Source: UBA826 sp045564655 (lineage in GTDB: Bacteria; Chloroflexota; Dehalococcoidia; Lucifugimonadales; UBA826). From it: a stretch of 64,000 nucleotides of DNA. The translations under genes were made by a program, and so were the position numbers. The notes under the pieces are model-generated. The model was given only the letters and a program-made list of their open reading frames with translations. It did not search any database and was not told the origin of the DNA. Numbering within the stretch: position 1 is the first letter of the stretch; each line of letters begins with the position of its first letter. The DNA lies in NCBI GenBank assembly GCA_045564655.1, contig JBJLGX010000001.1:1-64000 (forward strand). Reading direction: 5' to 3'. This document shows, one piece after another, positions 1 to 8,504 of the stretch.

Positions 1-666
1 GATGATGAAAAATCTATTAACTGGCGTGATGTTGATAGTGTAGTTGAGCAAATTGAAAAACAAGGTAGAAAGGGATTGGCTTTAAAAGTCGATGTTAGGA
101 ATCAATCTGATGTTGAGAATATGGTTTCAGAAACACTTAAAAAGTTTGGTCGTGTAGATATATTGATTAATAATGCCGCTTTTGCCAGAGGGGCAGATAG
201 AGTTCCTATAGTTGAATTGGAAGAAGACGTTTTTAATAAAGTATTAGATATAAAAGTTAATGGGACTTTTTTGGCGACTCAAGCTGTAATCCCTCATATG
301 ATTAATCAAGGCGGCGGTAAAATAGTTAATATTTCATCTACGGCCGGTAAACAAGGAGTTGCTAATACATTAGCTTATAATGCAGCTAATTTCGCTATTG
401 TTGGAATGACTCAGTCTATGGCTAGAGAATTAGGGAATCACAATATTAATGTTAATGCTGTTTGTCCAGGAGTAGTTGATACTCATCGTATGGATATTTT
501 AGGTAGAGATGATGTTTGGGATGATCTGATATCTAAAACATCAATAGGTAGAACGGGTACAGACCAGGAAGTTGGTGATTTCTGTGCATATCTCTGTACA
601 GAAGCTGCTTCTTGGATTCATGGACAATCTATTAATCAAAATGGTGGAAGCGTTATGGAGCATTGA
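1..666 (+). CDS. Short-chain dehydrogenase/reductase (5'-truncated by window edge) lacking the catalytic lysine
   Basis: The reading frame is open from base 1 to the TGA at 664-666, so the N-terminal nucleotide-binding motif lies outside the window. Visible SDR hallmarks are the ILINNAA motif, the KIVNISS serine strand and a tyrosine at bases 376-378. The usual YxxxK motif is altered: the codon at 388-390 is AAT (Asn), so the lysine that lowers the tyrosine pKa is missing. The following VNAVCPGVVDT segment and the C-terminal INQNGG are normal for classical SDRs. The protein may be an atypical SDR with changed chemistry or a binding-only homologue. Substrate unknown. The family call is firm, and the Asn is read directly from the sequence. 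Confidence 0.9.
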   Translation, partial: DDEKSINWRDVDSVVEQIEKQGRKGLALKVDVRNQSDVENMVSETLKKFGRVDILINNAAFARGADRVPIVELEEDVFNKVLDIKVNGTFLATQAVIPHMINQGGGKIVNISSTAGKQGVANTLAYNAANFAIVGMTQSMARELGNHNINVNAVCPGVVDTHRMDILGRDDVWDDLISKTSIGRTGTDQEVGDFCAYLCTEAASWIHGQSINQNGGSVMEH

Positions 667-705
667 TTAGATTGTTTGACCTATATTTGTTAGAATTTTT
701 TTTCG

Positions 706-782
706 GGGCGGTTAGCTCAGTGGTTTAGAGCGCTGCGTTGACATCGCAGAGGTCACAAGTTCGACTCTTGTACCGCCCACCA
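706..782 (+). tRNA. tRNA-Val (anticodon GAC)
   Basis: Cloverleaf with 7-bp acceptor stem GGGCGGT/ACCGCCC (706-712 with 772-778), anticodon stem CTGCG/CGCAG enclosing loop TTGACAT, T-arm with GTTCGACTC, discriminator A and an encoded CCA at 780-782. Anticodon GAC reads valine codons. It stands alone between the SDR and a selenoprotein gene. Confidence 0.97.
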
Positions 783-857
783 TTGAATATTTTGACTATT
801 TTTATTGAAGGATTTAGGACTAGTAAAAATACAAATAGTTAAGTTTAAGGATTTAAT

Positions 858-1385
858 ATGACTTTCAAAATCAGAATTGTGTTTATTGCTATCATTTCGT
901 TATTCATAATTGGATGTTCATCAGAAAGCGCTGAAATTGAAATTACAGATTTTCAGCTAGAAGATAATAATGGGAAGACAGTATCGTTATACCAGACTCT
1001 CTCTGAAAATGATTCGGTTATATTAGTGTTTTTCAGAGGGCACTTTTGAGGTATATGTAGAGCACAACTCGTTGAGTTGCAAGAATCTTATCCGGAAATA
1101 CAATCTTTAGATGCAGAACTTTTTGCCATTAGTATGGATGATATATACGATACAACAAGTTTATCTCTTGCCTTAAAGCTAGATTATAGTGTTTTATCTG
1201 ATCCAGATGCTTATGTTACTAAGAAATATGGAGTTTTTAACCTCTTAGGTGATGGGGTTGCTACTCCAGCAGTTTTCATTATCGATTCTAATAAGACTCT
1301 TACTTGGAGTTATATCGGTGGTGATATCAGCGATCGGGCAGACGTAAAAGATATTTTGTCTAATACACCAGTAAAGTACCAGTAA
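858..1385 (+). CDS. Peroxiredoxin-like (AhpC/TSA family) lipoprotein, selenoprotein with UxxC motif
   Basis: A 175-residue protein if the in-frame TGA at 1047-1049 is read as selenocysteine. Residues 1-20 form a lipoprotein signal ending in the lipobox IIGC, so it is probably anchored outside the membrane. The central motif is FFRGHF-U-GICRAQL, with Sec64 and Cys67. In AhpC/TSA and Prx-like relatives the same place reads FxRGxWCxxCRxxL, so the TGA falls on the peroxidatic or first CxxC cysteine. The frame continues after the TGA with conserved thioredoxin-fold features (AISMDD, then a cis-proline region near TPAVFIID). A perfect hairpin follows the TGA. Predicted role: reduction of peroxides or thiols at the cell surface. 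An ordinary nonsense mutation is the alternative, but the position and hairpin argue against it. Confidence 0.9.
1065..1079 (+). promoter_or_regulatory. SECIS-like hairpin after the peroxiredoxin TGA
   Basis: Perfect 6-bp stem CAACTC/GAGTTG with loop GTT. The stem begins 16 nt after the TGA at 1047-1049 and the loop G lies at +22. Bacterial SECIS elements are short stems just downstream of UGA with a G or GU in the apical loop that binds SelB. Position and loop fit. Confidence 0.75.
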
Positions 1386-1414
1386 TAGTAAATTAGCTTG
1401 CAAGGTGTGATTAA

Positions 1415-2044
1415 TTGTTTAAGGGTATATGGAAAATTAAATCTTATTGGACTATTAGCTATCTATATGCTAAATTTCGCAGATTTATTTTTGAATTCTC
1501 TAACCGAGGAATTCCGTGGATTACCAAAGATGCGATATCTTTTTTAGAAAAACAACTCGAATCAGATTTTACAGGCCTTGAATGGGGTTCGGGTCGTTCT
1601 ACAGTCTGGTTTTCGAAAAAAATTAAGTTTTTATATAGTGTTGAACATAATGAAGAATGGTATCTAATTGTGCGCGACGACCTACTTAATCAAAATATTG
1701 ATAATGTTTCTTTAGTGTTGGCTAATCATCAAGAAAATAAAGGTGATATTTATGTTAATGCTTTTGATTTAAGCGAAAAAACGTTAGATTTTATTCTTGT
1801 CGACGGTAAGATTAGAGATAAATGTTCCCAGAGAGCGTTAAAACTGTTGAAATCAGGCGGGTTTCTGGTCGTTGACAATGTTAATCGCTATATTCCTAAC
1901 GAATCAAAATCTCCAGATTCTTTAAGAGACCTTAATCAATGTGCGACTCCATATTGGGAAGAATTTTATAATATCACTATAAATTGGAATAAAGTATGGA
2001 CCTCGGATGGAATAACAGACACTGCGATATACATAAAACCTTAA
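1415..2044 (+). CDS. Class I SAM-dependent methyltransferase-like protein
   Basis: A 209-residue protein with TTG start behind an AAGGTGTG ribosome binding site. Residues about 54-64 (GLEWGSGRSTVW) look like the glycine-rich SAM-binding loop. An acidic strand (SVEHNEEW) follows, then FILVDGKIRDKC and the GGFLVVDN motif typical of small O-methyltransferase-like folds that act in glycan or secondary metabolism. There is no signal peptide. Substrate cannot be read from the sequence. Downstream it converges on the DUF4349 gene. Confidence 0.72.
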   Translation: MFKGIWKIKSYWTISYLYAKFRRFIFEFSNRGIPWITKDAISFLEKQLESDFTGLEWGSGRSTVWFSKKIKFLYSVEHNEEWYLIVRDDLLNQNIDNVSLVLANHQENKGDIYVNAFDLSEKTLDFILVDGKIRDKCSQRALKLLKSGGFLVVDNVNRYIPNESKSPDSLRDLNQCATPYWEEFYNITINWNKVWTSDGITDTAIYIKP

Positions 2045-2055
2045 TTATTGATGTA

Positions 2056-2952
2056 TTAATTAGATCTTTTTTTCTTAATAAATCGATATCCGAAAAATGT
2101 TCCTAATCCTAATATGATGAGTATTGGCATAAATACAATGATTCCTATTAGAAAGTCAGCCATGCTTTTGGTGAAAGACACAAAATTTCTTAAAGAATCA
2201 TCAAATGAATCATTTATGTTCCAGTCATCTCCTCCAGAGATAGGCATTTCTTCAATCATGTAAATATTCAATTGAGAATTGTCTGTAGTGGTAGTCAAAT
2301 ATTTAATTCTACCTTGCAGGCTATCTATTTCTCCTCTTATTCTCATGATTTCTGTTTCTACTTGAACTATTTCTTCAACTTTTTTGCCATCTGCAAGTAA
2401 AGATAAGAATCGTTTTTCTGTTTCCAACATGACAGTTAATCGAGATTCTATGTCGATGTATTCTTCTGTCACATCATTTGTATATATGTTTTCATTACTA
2501 ACCAATGAAGATATTTGTTTTATATCGTCTAAAACTCCTTCAAATGTTGAACTAGGAATTAGGATATTAATATTTACATATGGCTGATTTGAATAGCCAG
2601 AGTTTGAACTTGTTATCCTACCAGAATTTTTGGAAACAATATTTTTTACTTTTAAAATCGCCATATCTAGATCTAGGACTTCTAGCGATAAGGAACCATT
2701 TACTTGTATCTTAGGTTGGATGCTAGAATTTGAATTTTCGGCCGGAGGGGAACTTAAAGCACTTTTTGAGACCATAGAGGTAGGAGCATCATACATTCCT
2801 TCTGATCCAACCATATCGTTGACAGACATCTCTATTGCCGAATCATTTGTAGAACCTGAACAGCTTATTAGTGTGAAATATATCAATATTATTATCAAAA
2901 TATTTTGAATGATATTCCTAATGCTAATCGACATGATATCCATATAATCCAC
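2056..2952 (-). CDS. DUF4349 family membrane-anchored lipoprotein
   Basis: A 298-residue protein with a hydrophobic N-terminal signal ending in the lipobox-like LISC, a central DUF4349 domain (about residues 85-235) and a C-terminal transmembrane helix (about 265-290) followed by KKKRS. The DUF4349 part shows the typical VRVPSxxF-type strand (VNINILIPSSTF), the DVTEEYIDIESRL helix and a coiled-coil stretch around VETEIMRIRGEIDSLQGRI. The function of this family is not established. It sits 16 nt downstream of the thioredoxin-like selenoprotein and is probably co-transcribed with it. Start choice is uncertain: GTG at 2952 or ATG at 2943 or 2934. Confidence 0.85.
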   Translation of the reverse strand: MDYMDIMSISIRNIIQNILIIILIYFTLISCSGSTNDSAIEMSVNDMVGSEGMYDAPTSMVSKSALSSPPAENSNSSIQPKIQVNGSLSLEVLDLDMAILKVKNIVSKNSGRITSSNSGYSNQPYVNINILIPSSTFEGVLDDIKQISSLVSNENIYTNDVTEEYIDIESRLTVMLETEKRFLSLLADGKKVEEIVQVETEIMRIRGEIDSLQGRIKYLTTTTDNSQLNIYMIEEMPISGGDDWNINDSFDDSLRNFVSFTKSMADFLIGIIVFMPILIILGLGTFFGYRFIKKKRSN

Positions 2953-2968
2953 TTATAAATTACAAATT

Positions 2969-3487
2969 TTAGTTTAATGCTTCAAGGTCAGATTTCCACT
3001 GACTAGGGCTACCTTCCCCATAGCTATATTTTTTTATGAAGATATCATTCTTGTCTAAAATAACTTTTGTTGAATGTCTCTTTATTTTATAGAGGTCCAG
3101 TAAATCGGGTTCAGCAATACCTGATTCCCAATTTTGAATATTATCAGGAATCATTTCCTGTATATCTTCTAGAGTATCTAATTTGCTAAAACTCATCACC
3201 TTTATATTAGCTACTGATCCTATATTTGGCGTTTCTTTTGCTAGTTTCCGTAACTCGGAACGACATGTCGGTCAACCAGAAGATACGAACAGCAATAAAG
3301 AAGGTTTGGTTAAAGTATCTGTATCATTTAATGATACCTTAGCACTTTTAGAATCAGGTGTTACTTCTAAGGCGTTTGTAGCTAATGGCTCTATTTTTGG
3401 TGATTCTAAATTGTTAGAACAAGCGGTGTAAGAAATAGTTGCTAACATTATAATAGATATAACTAAGTAGTTTGTTAAATGTTTCAT
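2969..3487 (-). CDS. Thioredoxin-like lipoprotein, selenoprotein with UPTC motif
   Basis: A 172-residue protein if the in-frame TGA at 3272-3274 is decoded as selenocysteine. The N-terminus is a lipoprotein signal with lipobox-like YTAC at residues about 20-23, so it should be surface-anchored. The core reads LLLFVSSG-U-PTCRSEL with Sec72 and Cys75, the exact place of the CxxC motif after the first strand of a thioredoxin fold. The frame stays open for 100 residues after the TGA and ends with VILDKNDIFIKKYSYG, a typical thioredoxin beta-hairpin. A hairpin with an AGTTA loop follows the TGA. It probably serves as a selenium-based disulfide reductant or partner of surface peroxidases. It leads into the DUF4349 gene. 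Confidence 0.88.
3246..3260 (-). promoter_or_regulatory. SECIS-like hairpin after the thioredoxin-like TGA
   Basis: On the minus strand the stem TTCCG/CGGAA encloses loop AGTTA. It starts 12 nt after the TGA and the loop G is at +18. The GTT in the loop matches the loops seen after the peroxiredoxin and ferredoxin-thioredoxin-reductase TGA codons. Confidence 0.7.
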
Positions 3488-3588
3488 ACTTTCAATTTTA
3501 TCAAAAAACTCGTGGTTAGGTTAATTTATGTAGAGATATCTATATATTTCAGATAACATATTCGGATAACCTCATAAAGGATTATATT

Positions 3589-4455
3589 TTGGAAAAAAGA
3601 CGGTTAGGGAAAACGGATCATTATAGTACAGTCATCTCACTTGGAGCTTATGTTTTAAAGTATTTATCTCAAGATGATGCAGATGACGCCATACAGGTAT
3701 GTTTAGATTACGGCATTAATCATATCGATGTTGCTCCTAAGTATGGAGAAGCTATGGAAAGATTGGCCCCTTGGATGCCTAAAATTAAAGAAGATATTTT
3801 TTTAGGGACCAAAACTCGTATGAGATCACGAGACGAAGCTTTAAAGGATATTGAGAGTATTATGAATAGATTAGGAGTAGATTCCTTTGATTTATTGCAA
3901 TTACACTCAGTAATAGACTTGCCGTCTTTGGACGAAGTTTCATCTAAAGATGGAGCTCTTAAAGCTTTGATTGAAATGAAAGACCAAGGAGTTGTTAAAT
4001 ACTTAGGTATAACGGGCCATGGCCCTGAAGTTGCAAATACTCATATTGAAGCTTTAAATAGATTTGATTTTGATACGGTAATGATTCCTGTGAATTTGAG
4101 AATGTACTCGGATGAAGAATATAAATTTAATATGGAGAATTTACTGTCTTTATGTGAAGAGAAAGATGTAGGAGTTCAAGCTATAAAAATGTTAGCTAGA
4201 GGTGGGTGGGGTAATAGTACTCCTGATTGTACTACTTGGTATGATCCTTATAGAGAACAAGGCGAAATTGATAAGGCAATATGGTGGCAATTATCACAAG
4301 GAATAGATACAGCCTTAACTTGCGGGGAGCCATTATTATTAGATAAAGTACTTTCTGCTGGATCTAGATTTAAAACGATTTCACAAGAAGAACAAAATAC
4401 GATAATAAATTCCTCTGCAACTAGTAGCCCGGAACCTTTACTGGGAATTGCATAA
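3589..4455 (+). CDS. Aldo/keto reductase family oxidoreductase
   Basis: A 288-residue (beta/alpha)8 NADPH-dependent reductase with TTG start 9 nt behind TAAAGG. The catalytic tetrad can be placed: Asp in HIDVAPKYGEA, Tyr four residues later in the same motif, Lys in FLGTKT and His in LLQLHSV. The GITGHGPEV and C-terminal segments are those of the short AKR branch that often lacks the full C-terminal loops. Substrate is unknown. It leads a run of four genes (reductase, flavin-split-barrel protein, two EamA transporters). Confidence 0.88.
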   Translation: MEKRRLGKTDHYSTVISLGAYVLKYLSQDDADDAIQVCLDYGINHIDVAPKYGEAMERLAPWMPKIKEDIFLGTKTRMRSRDEALKDIESIMNRLGVDSFDLLQLHSVIDLPSLDEVSSKDGALKALIEMKDQGVVKYLGITGHGPEVANTHIEALNRFDFDTVMIPVNLRMYSDEEYKFNMENLLSLCEEKDVGVQAIKMLARGGWGNSTPDCTTWYDPYREQGEIDKAIWWQLSQGIDTALTCGEPLLLDKVLSAGSRFKTISQEEQNTIINSSATSSPEPLLGIA

Positions 4456-4475
4456 ATAATTTTGGGTAACTACAC

Positions 4476-4925
4476 ATGTTAACTACTGAAATGCAGAAAT
4501 TAATAGGTCTTTATAATATTGGACTTGTTTCTACAATAAATGATGATTTTACCCCCGCTGTTTCACCAAAGGGGACTTTTGTTGTAGTTGACGATAAAAA
4601 GATTGCATTCGGAAATATACGATCTCCTCAAACTTTATATAACATTTCGGTACGCCCTAAAGTTGAAGTTTGTTTTGTGGATGTACTATTGAGAAAAGTT
4701 CTCCGTATATCAGGCTCTGCAGTTACTACAGAGAATTCAAAAACAGATCCTCTTGTGGTTGATATATTTACAAAAATCTATCCGGATTATATGGGTGTAA
4801 TTACTGATATTGTTTTAATAAAGATTAATAATGCAGAAATCATATATTCTCCGGCTTATGATATAGGTTTTTCTGAAAATGATTTACATGACCTGAATCT
4901 TAAAAAACTTAATAGATTGGATTGA
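4476..4925 (+). CDS. Pyridoxamine 5'-phosphate oxidase-like (flavin split-barrel) protein
   Basis: A 149-residue protein of the PNPOx-like split-barrel fold. It opens with a helix followed by GLVSTINDDFTPAVSPKGTF, the pattern in which the strand after the catalytic or flavin-binding segment carries PxxSPKG. It then has IAFGNIRSPQTLYNI and VEVCFVDVLLRKVLRISGSA. Members bind FMN or F420 and reduce small substrates, or act as flavin carriers. The specific substrate is not deducible. It begins 21 nt after the aldo/keto reductase, so they are probably co-expressed. Confidence 0.8.
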   Translation: MLTTEMQKLIGLYNIGLVSTINDDFTPAVSPKGTFVVVDDKKIAFGNIRSPQTLYNISVRPKVEVCFVDVLLRKVLRISGSAVTTENSKTDPLVVDIFTKIYPDYMGVITDIVLIKINNAEIIYSPAYDIGFSENDLHDLNLKKLNRLD

Positions 4926-4931
4926 TATAAC

Positions 4932-5918
4932 TTGAATTGGGTTTTTATAACACTAATTAGTGCAGTAATTCTCGGGTCACTTAATCTTATTGACAAGAAG
5001 TGTCATCAGTACTGTAAATATCCTGGTACATATATGATGTTGTGCGGATTCACCCATGCATCATTTGGGATTGTTTGCATGGCTATTATTGGGTTTTCAA
5101 ATTCGATTCCAGAAATATATTATGTATCAATTTTTGACAATATACTCATATCTCTCAATTTGCCAACGAAACCATTACTTTATGCGCTTCTTTCAGGAGG
5201 AACATTAGGTTTCGCTGTGTATTTAACGCAGAAAATTCTTTTTAGTGGAGAAGTTTCTAGGACAATGCCTATTGCGCAAGCATATCCGATTTTCTCTTCA
5301 TTATTAGCTGCGATGTTTTTGAATGAAATTATGTCTTCATTGCAATGGATATGTATTCTTGTCACTGTTTTGGGATGTATTTTGTTAACTATAAAATTAG
5401 ATAAAATTACTTCATTTTCTCCAGGAGTTATTTTTAAAGAAAAATCTTTTTATATATTAATCTTCTCTTCATTACTTTTTGCAATATCATTTATTTTTGG
5501 GAAATTAGCCTTTTCATATGAGGGATTGTCTGCACTTTATATTCATGGAGTGCGCGCTACTTGCGGAGGGGTAATTTTGTTTTTAGGATCAATCAGAAGT
5601 TCTCCTGCAAGATCTGAATTATTTAGCTTTATCAGACAAGGAAAACCTAAATCCTTTTTCTTCTTAAATGCACTTAACAACATTGTTATTGCACAAGTTG
5701 GGTTTGCTTTAATGATATGGGGACTTGAATTAGGACCAGTTTCCCTTGTGACTGCCTTATCATCAACTAGAACATTGTTTACGGTAATATTTAGTATAGT
5801 ATTGGGATTTGTATGGAAGGGAGCTCTTGGAGAAATAAATACGAATCGAGATATGTCTCTTAAGATAGTCTCTACATTGTTGATAGTTGCTGGTGTTGCC
5901 GGAATCTCTCTTTTTTAA
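4932..5918 (+). CDS. EamA/DMT-type membrane transporter (first of tandem pair)
   Basis: A 328-residue integral membrane protein with about ten hydrophobic helices arranged as two EamA-like repeats. Typical features are the conserved proline region after SRTMPIAQAYPIFSSL at the end of the first repeat and GPVSLVTALSSTRTLFTV in the second. It starts with TTG 7 nt after the preceding stop. Families of this kind export metabolites, amino acids or drugs. The substrate is unknown. It is a clear paralogue of the next gene, with identical blocks such as LGPVSLVTALSSTR, so a tandem duplication occurred. Confidence 0.85.
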   Translation: MNWVFITLISAVILGSLNLIDKKCHQYCKYPGTYMMLCGFTHASFGIVCMAIIGFSNSIPEIYYVSIFDNILISLNLPTKPLLYALLSGGTLGFAVYLTQKILFSGEVSRTMPIAQAYPIFSSLLAAMFLNEIMSSLQWICILVTVLGCILLTIKLDKITSFSPGVIFKEKSFYILIFSSLLFAISFIFGKLAFSYEGLSALYIHGVRATCGGVILFLGSIRSSPARSELFSFIRQGKPKSFFFLNALNNIVIAQVGFALMIWGLELGPVSLVTALSSTRTLFTVIFSIVLGFVWKGALGEINTNRDMSLKIVSTLLIVAGVAGISLF

Positions 5919-5942
5919 TCGGATAATTTTTTTGGAGAAAAC

Positions 5943-6920
5943 TTGAGTAGTTGGATTTTTTTAATTTTATGTAGTTCAGCTGTACTAGCGATGCTGAGCG
6001 TCATTGACAAGAAAGCTCATGGATATGGACGCTCTTACTTGTCATATCTATTGTTAATAGGGATTTCTGCAACTTTAGCAGGATGCGTTATTTTGATTAT
6101 TGTAGGTATACCTAATGAAATAAAATCAGATTTATTAACTACTACAATATCTTTATCTTCATACACAATATCTATTGGGATACCCTCTTCTCTTTTGTTT
6201 GCTATATTATCGGGTGCCTTTATGACATATGCTGCATTTTTAGTTCAGAAAATTCTTTTTAGTGAAGATGTTTCTACAACCGTGCCAATAACGCAGTCAT
6301 CGCCTATTTTTGCAGCTATTTTAGCTATTCTGATTCTCGGTGAAGAAGTATCTTTTTTACAATGGATTAGTATTGTGGTTACTGTTTTTGGGTGTGCTTT
6401 ACTGTCCGTTAATAATGATCTTCTTCGAGAATTCTCTTTAGGTAAAATTATACGAGAAAAGAACTTTTATATTTTGATGTTTGCATCGTTTTTATTTGGC
6501 GCATCATTTGTTGTAGGTAAGATGTCTCTCGATAATTTGCCAGTGTTATTTGTTCATGGGGTACGATCTTTAGTTGCAGGTCTTATTTTTCTATCATTTA
6601 CTATTTATAAATCTTCTCCCAGATCAGATTTTGTTACTTATATAAGAACTCGCAAATCTCTTTTACTATTAGTTTCTTTCAATGAAATACTTGCTAATAT
6701 TGGATTCCTGTTAATGTTATGGGCACTTTACTTAGGTCCAGTATCACTTGTGACGGCATTGTCTTCAACCAGAGCACTGTTTATAGTTTTATATAGCATT
6801 GGAGTATCTTATATTTGGAAAGGAGCCCTAGGGGAAACTAATACATCTCAAACAGTTGTTCTTAAGGTTTCATCAGTACTAGTAATAGTAATAGGTGTTG
6901 CCGGAATATCTCTTTTTTAA
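5943..6920 (+). CDS. EamA/DMT-type membrane transporter (second of tandem pair)
   Basis: A 325-residue paralogue of the preceding transporter, with TTG start behind TTTGGAGAAAA. It repeats the same features: LFAILSGAFMTYAAFLVQKILFSEDVS-type first repeat end, TTVPITQSSPIFAAIL, and GPVSLVTALSSTRALF in the second repeat, ending VIGVAGISLF as in its neighbour. The two may act as a heteromeric pair or serve related substrates. The gene ends 17 bp from the convergent monooxygenase gene. Confidence 0.85.
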   Translation: MSSWIFLILCSSAVLAMLSVIDKKAHGYGRSYLSYLLLIGISATLAGCVILIIVGIPNEIKSDLLTTTISLSSYTISIGIPSSLLFAILSGAFMTYAAFLVQKILFSEDVSTTVPITQSSPIFAAILAILILGEEVSFLQWISIVVTVFGCALLSVNNDLLREFSLGKIIREKNFYILMFASFLFGASFVVGKMSLDNLPVLFVHGVRSLVAGLIFLSFTIYKSSPRSDFVTYIRTRKSLLLLVSFNEILANIGFLLMLWALYLGPVSLVTALSSTRALFIVLYSIGVSYIWKGALGETNTSQTVVLKVSSVLVIVIGVAGISLF

Positions 6921-6936
6921 TTTAGCGATATAGAGC

Positions 6937-8418
6937 CTATTCGTATATGAATTCTTCACCGTTAAGATCAATTGCAGGAATCACATCTTTTTCATACCAA
7001 TAATTTTGATTATGTACCCACTCTGGCTTGTCTCCGCTTTTTGGCATTAAGTCTATTGCTCTTGCAATATATCCTGGATTGAAACTCTCTTCAGAAATCC
7101 ATGGTAATAGTTTCATGTTTTGATCTTCTTTTCTTAAAGCGATAGACACTTTTTGCGCGCCTATATCATCCATATGAGTTTGGAGTCTAGATACAAATTG
7201 AGCAAGTAATTCCGCTCTTAAGGTCCAGGCCCCTCGGAAATAGCCAAAAACCCATAACAGATTTGGGACATCAGTGAACATCATGCCTCTGTAAGTTATT
7301 GAGTTTGCAAGATTTAGTTTTTCCCCGTCTATTGTAAATTCAATATCACCTAATATGCTCATATTGAATCCGGTAGCAGTTAAAATGATGTCGGCATCAA
7401 CCTCTATGCCAGATTTCAACAAGATACCATTTTCAGTGAACTTTTCTATCTCATCTGTCACAACAGATGCATCTCCTGCTGCGATACTTCTAAATAAGTC
7501 ACCATCTGGAATTAAAGCAAGCCTTTGCTGCCATGGTCTATAACTAGGAGTGAAATGCTTTTCTATATCAAAATCAGGTCCAAGTATTTCTCGGGCACCA
7601 TTTAGTAGTTCTTCTTTAACGATATCTGGTTCATCAATGCATCTTCTGATAAATACTTCTTGATCTATTAATATTTGTTGTCGAACTAATCCGTATATCC
7701 ACTCTTCATCATTACTGAATTTTCTTAATCTATCTGCAAGTTCAACTCTATTCATTTGAGTTCTAAAGTATGTTGGGGATCTTTGTAACATTGTCACATG
7801 AGCAGCTTTTGAAGCCATTGCCGGAACAACCGTTGCTGTTGTCGCACCTGATCCGATAACAATTACTTTTTTACCTGTGTAATCCAAATCTTCTGGCCAT
7901 TCTTCAGTATGGACTATTTCACCTTTGTATTTGTCCATTCCTTCCCATTTAGGGGTGTATCCTTCATTGTGACGGTAATATCCTTGGCACATCATGAGGA
8001 AATTACATAAAAAATATTTGACCTCATTTGTATCAGACTGTTCAACTTTTACGAGCCATTGATTTTTTTCACTATCCCATTCTGCTTCAGTTATTTTGTG
8101 ATGGTATCTGATTTGATTGTCTATTCCATTTTCCTTGATTGTTTCGCCAATATATTTCAGTATTTCTTCAGCAGTTGCAATAGGGGCACTTGTCCAAGGT
8201 TTAAATTTAAATCCAAAGGTATATAAGTCACTATCTGATCTGATTCCAGGGTATTTGTGAGACCACCATGTGCCTCCAAAATTATCGAGAGCTTCCAATA
8301 TCACATAATTTGAGTCAGGTCGTTCTTGATTAAGGTAATAAGCTGTAGTTATTCCCGCTATTCCAGCGCCTACAATTATTGTATCGAATTGCTCTACTTT
8401 AACTTCAGAACTTATCAT
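6937..8418 (-). CDS. FAD-dependent flavoprotein monooxygenase (FMO/Baeyer-Villiger type)
   Basis: A 493-residue flavoenzyme. An FAD-binding GAGIAG at residues 17-22 is followed by GGTWWSHKYPG, the upstream Baeyer-Villiger/FMO fingerprint. YKGEIVHTEEWP then matches FxGxxxHxxxWP, with Tyr for Phe but the His retained, and a second dinucleotide motif VIGSGATTATVVP binds NADPH. It probably inserts oxygen into ketones or oxidises a heteroatom. It differs from the two monooxygenases at 12-15 kb, which lack the motif His. It lies downstream of the VUT-nhaA-membrane protein genes on the same strand. Confidence 0.9.
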   Translation of the reverse strand: MISSEVKVEQFDTIIVGAGIAGITTAYYLNQERPDSNYVILEALDNFGGTWWSHKYPGIRSDSDLYTFGFKFKPWTSAPIATAEEILKYIGETIKENGIDNQIRYHHKITEAEWDSEKNQWLVKVEQSDTNEVKYFLCNFLMMCQGYYRHNEGYTPKWEGMDKYKGEIVHTEEWPEDLDYTGKKVIVIGSGATTATVVPAMASKAAHVTMLQRSPTYFRTQMNRVELADRLRKFSNDEEWIYGLVRQQILIDQEVFIRRCIDEPDIVKEELLNGAREILGPDFDIEKHFTPSYRPWQQRLALIPDGDLFRSIAAGDASVVTDEIEKFTENGILLKSGIEVDADIILTATGFNMSILGDIEFTIDGEKLNLANSITYRGMMFTDVPNLLWVFGYFRGAWTLRAELLAQFVSRLQTHMDDIGAQKVSIALRKEDQNMKLLPWISEESFNPGYIARAIDLMPKSGDKPEWVHNQNYWYEKDVIPAIDLNGEEFIYE

Positions 8419-8504
8419 TGTAATTAGTGCTCTCTATTGACGAATTATAGTTTATTTACTATGTATTTAGATGAACAAAATGATACAGTCTAAGGGTATT
8501 TAAT

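Noticed and set aside
858..1385. Two separate short genes or a frameshifted pseudogene of a peroxiredoxin
   Set aside because: The break is a single in-frame TGA at the catalytic position with conserved sequence on both sides and a SECIS-like hairpin, so selenocysteine is the better reading.
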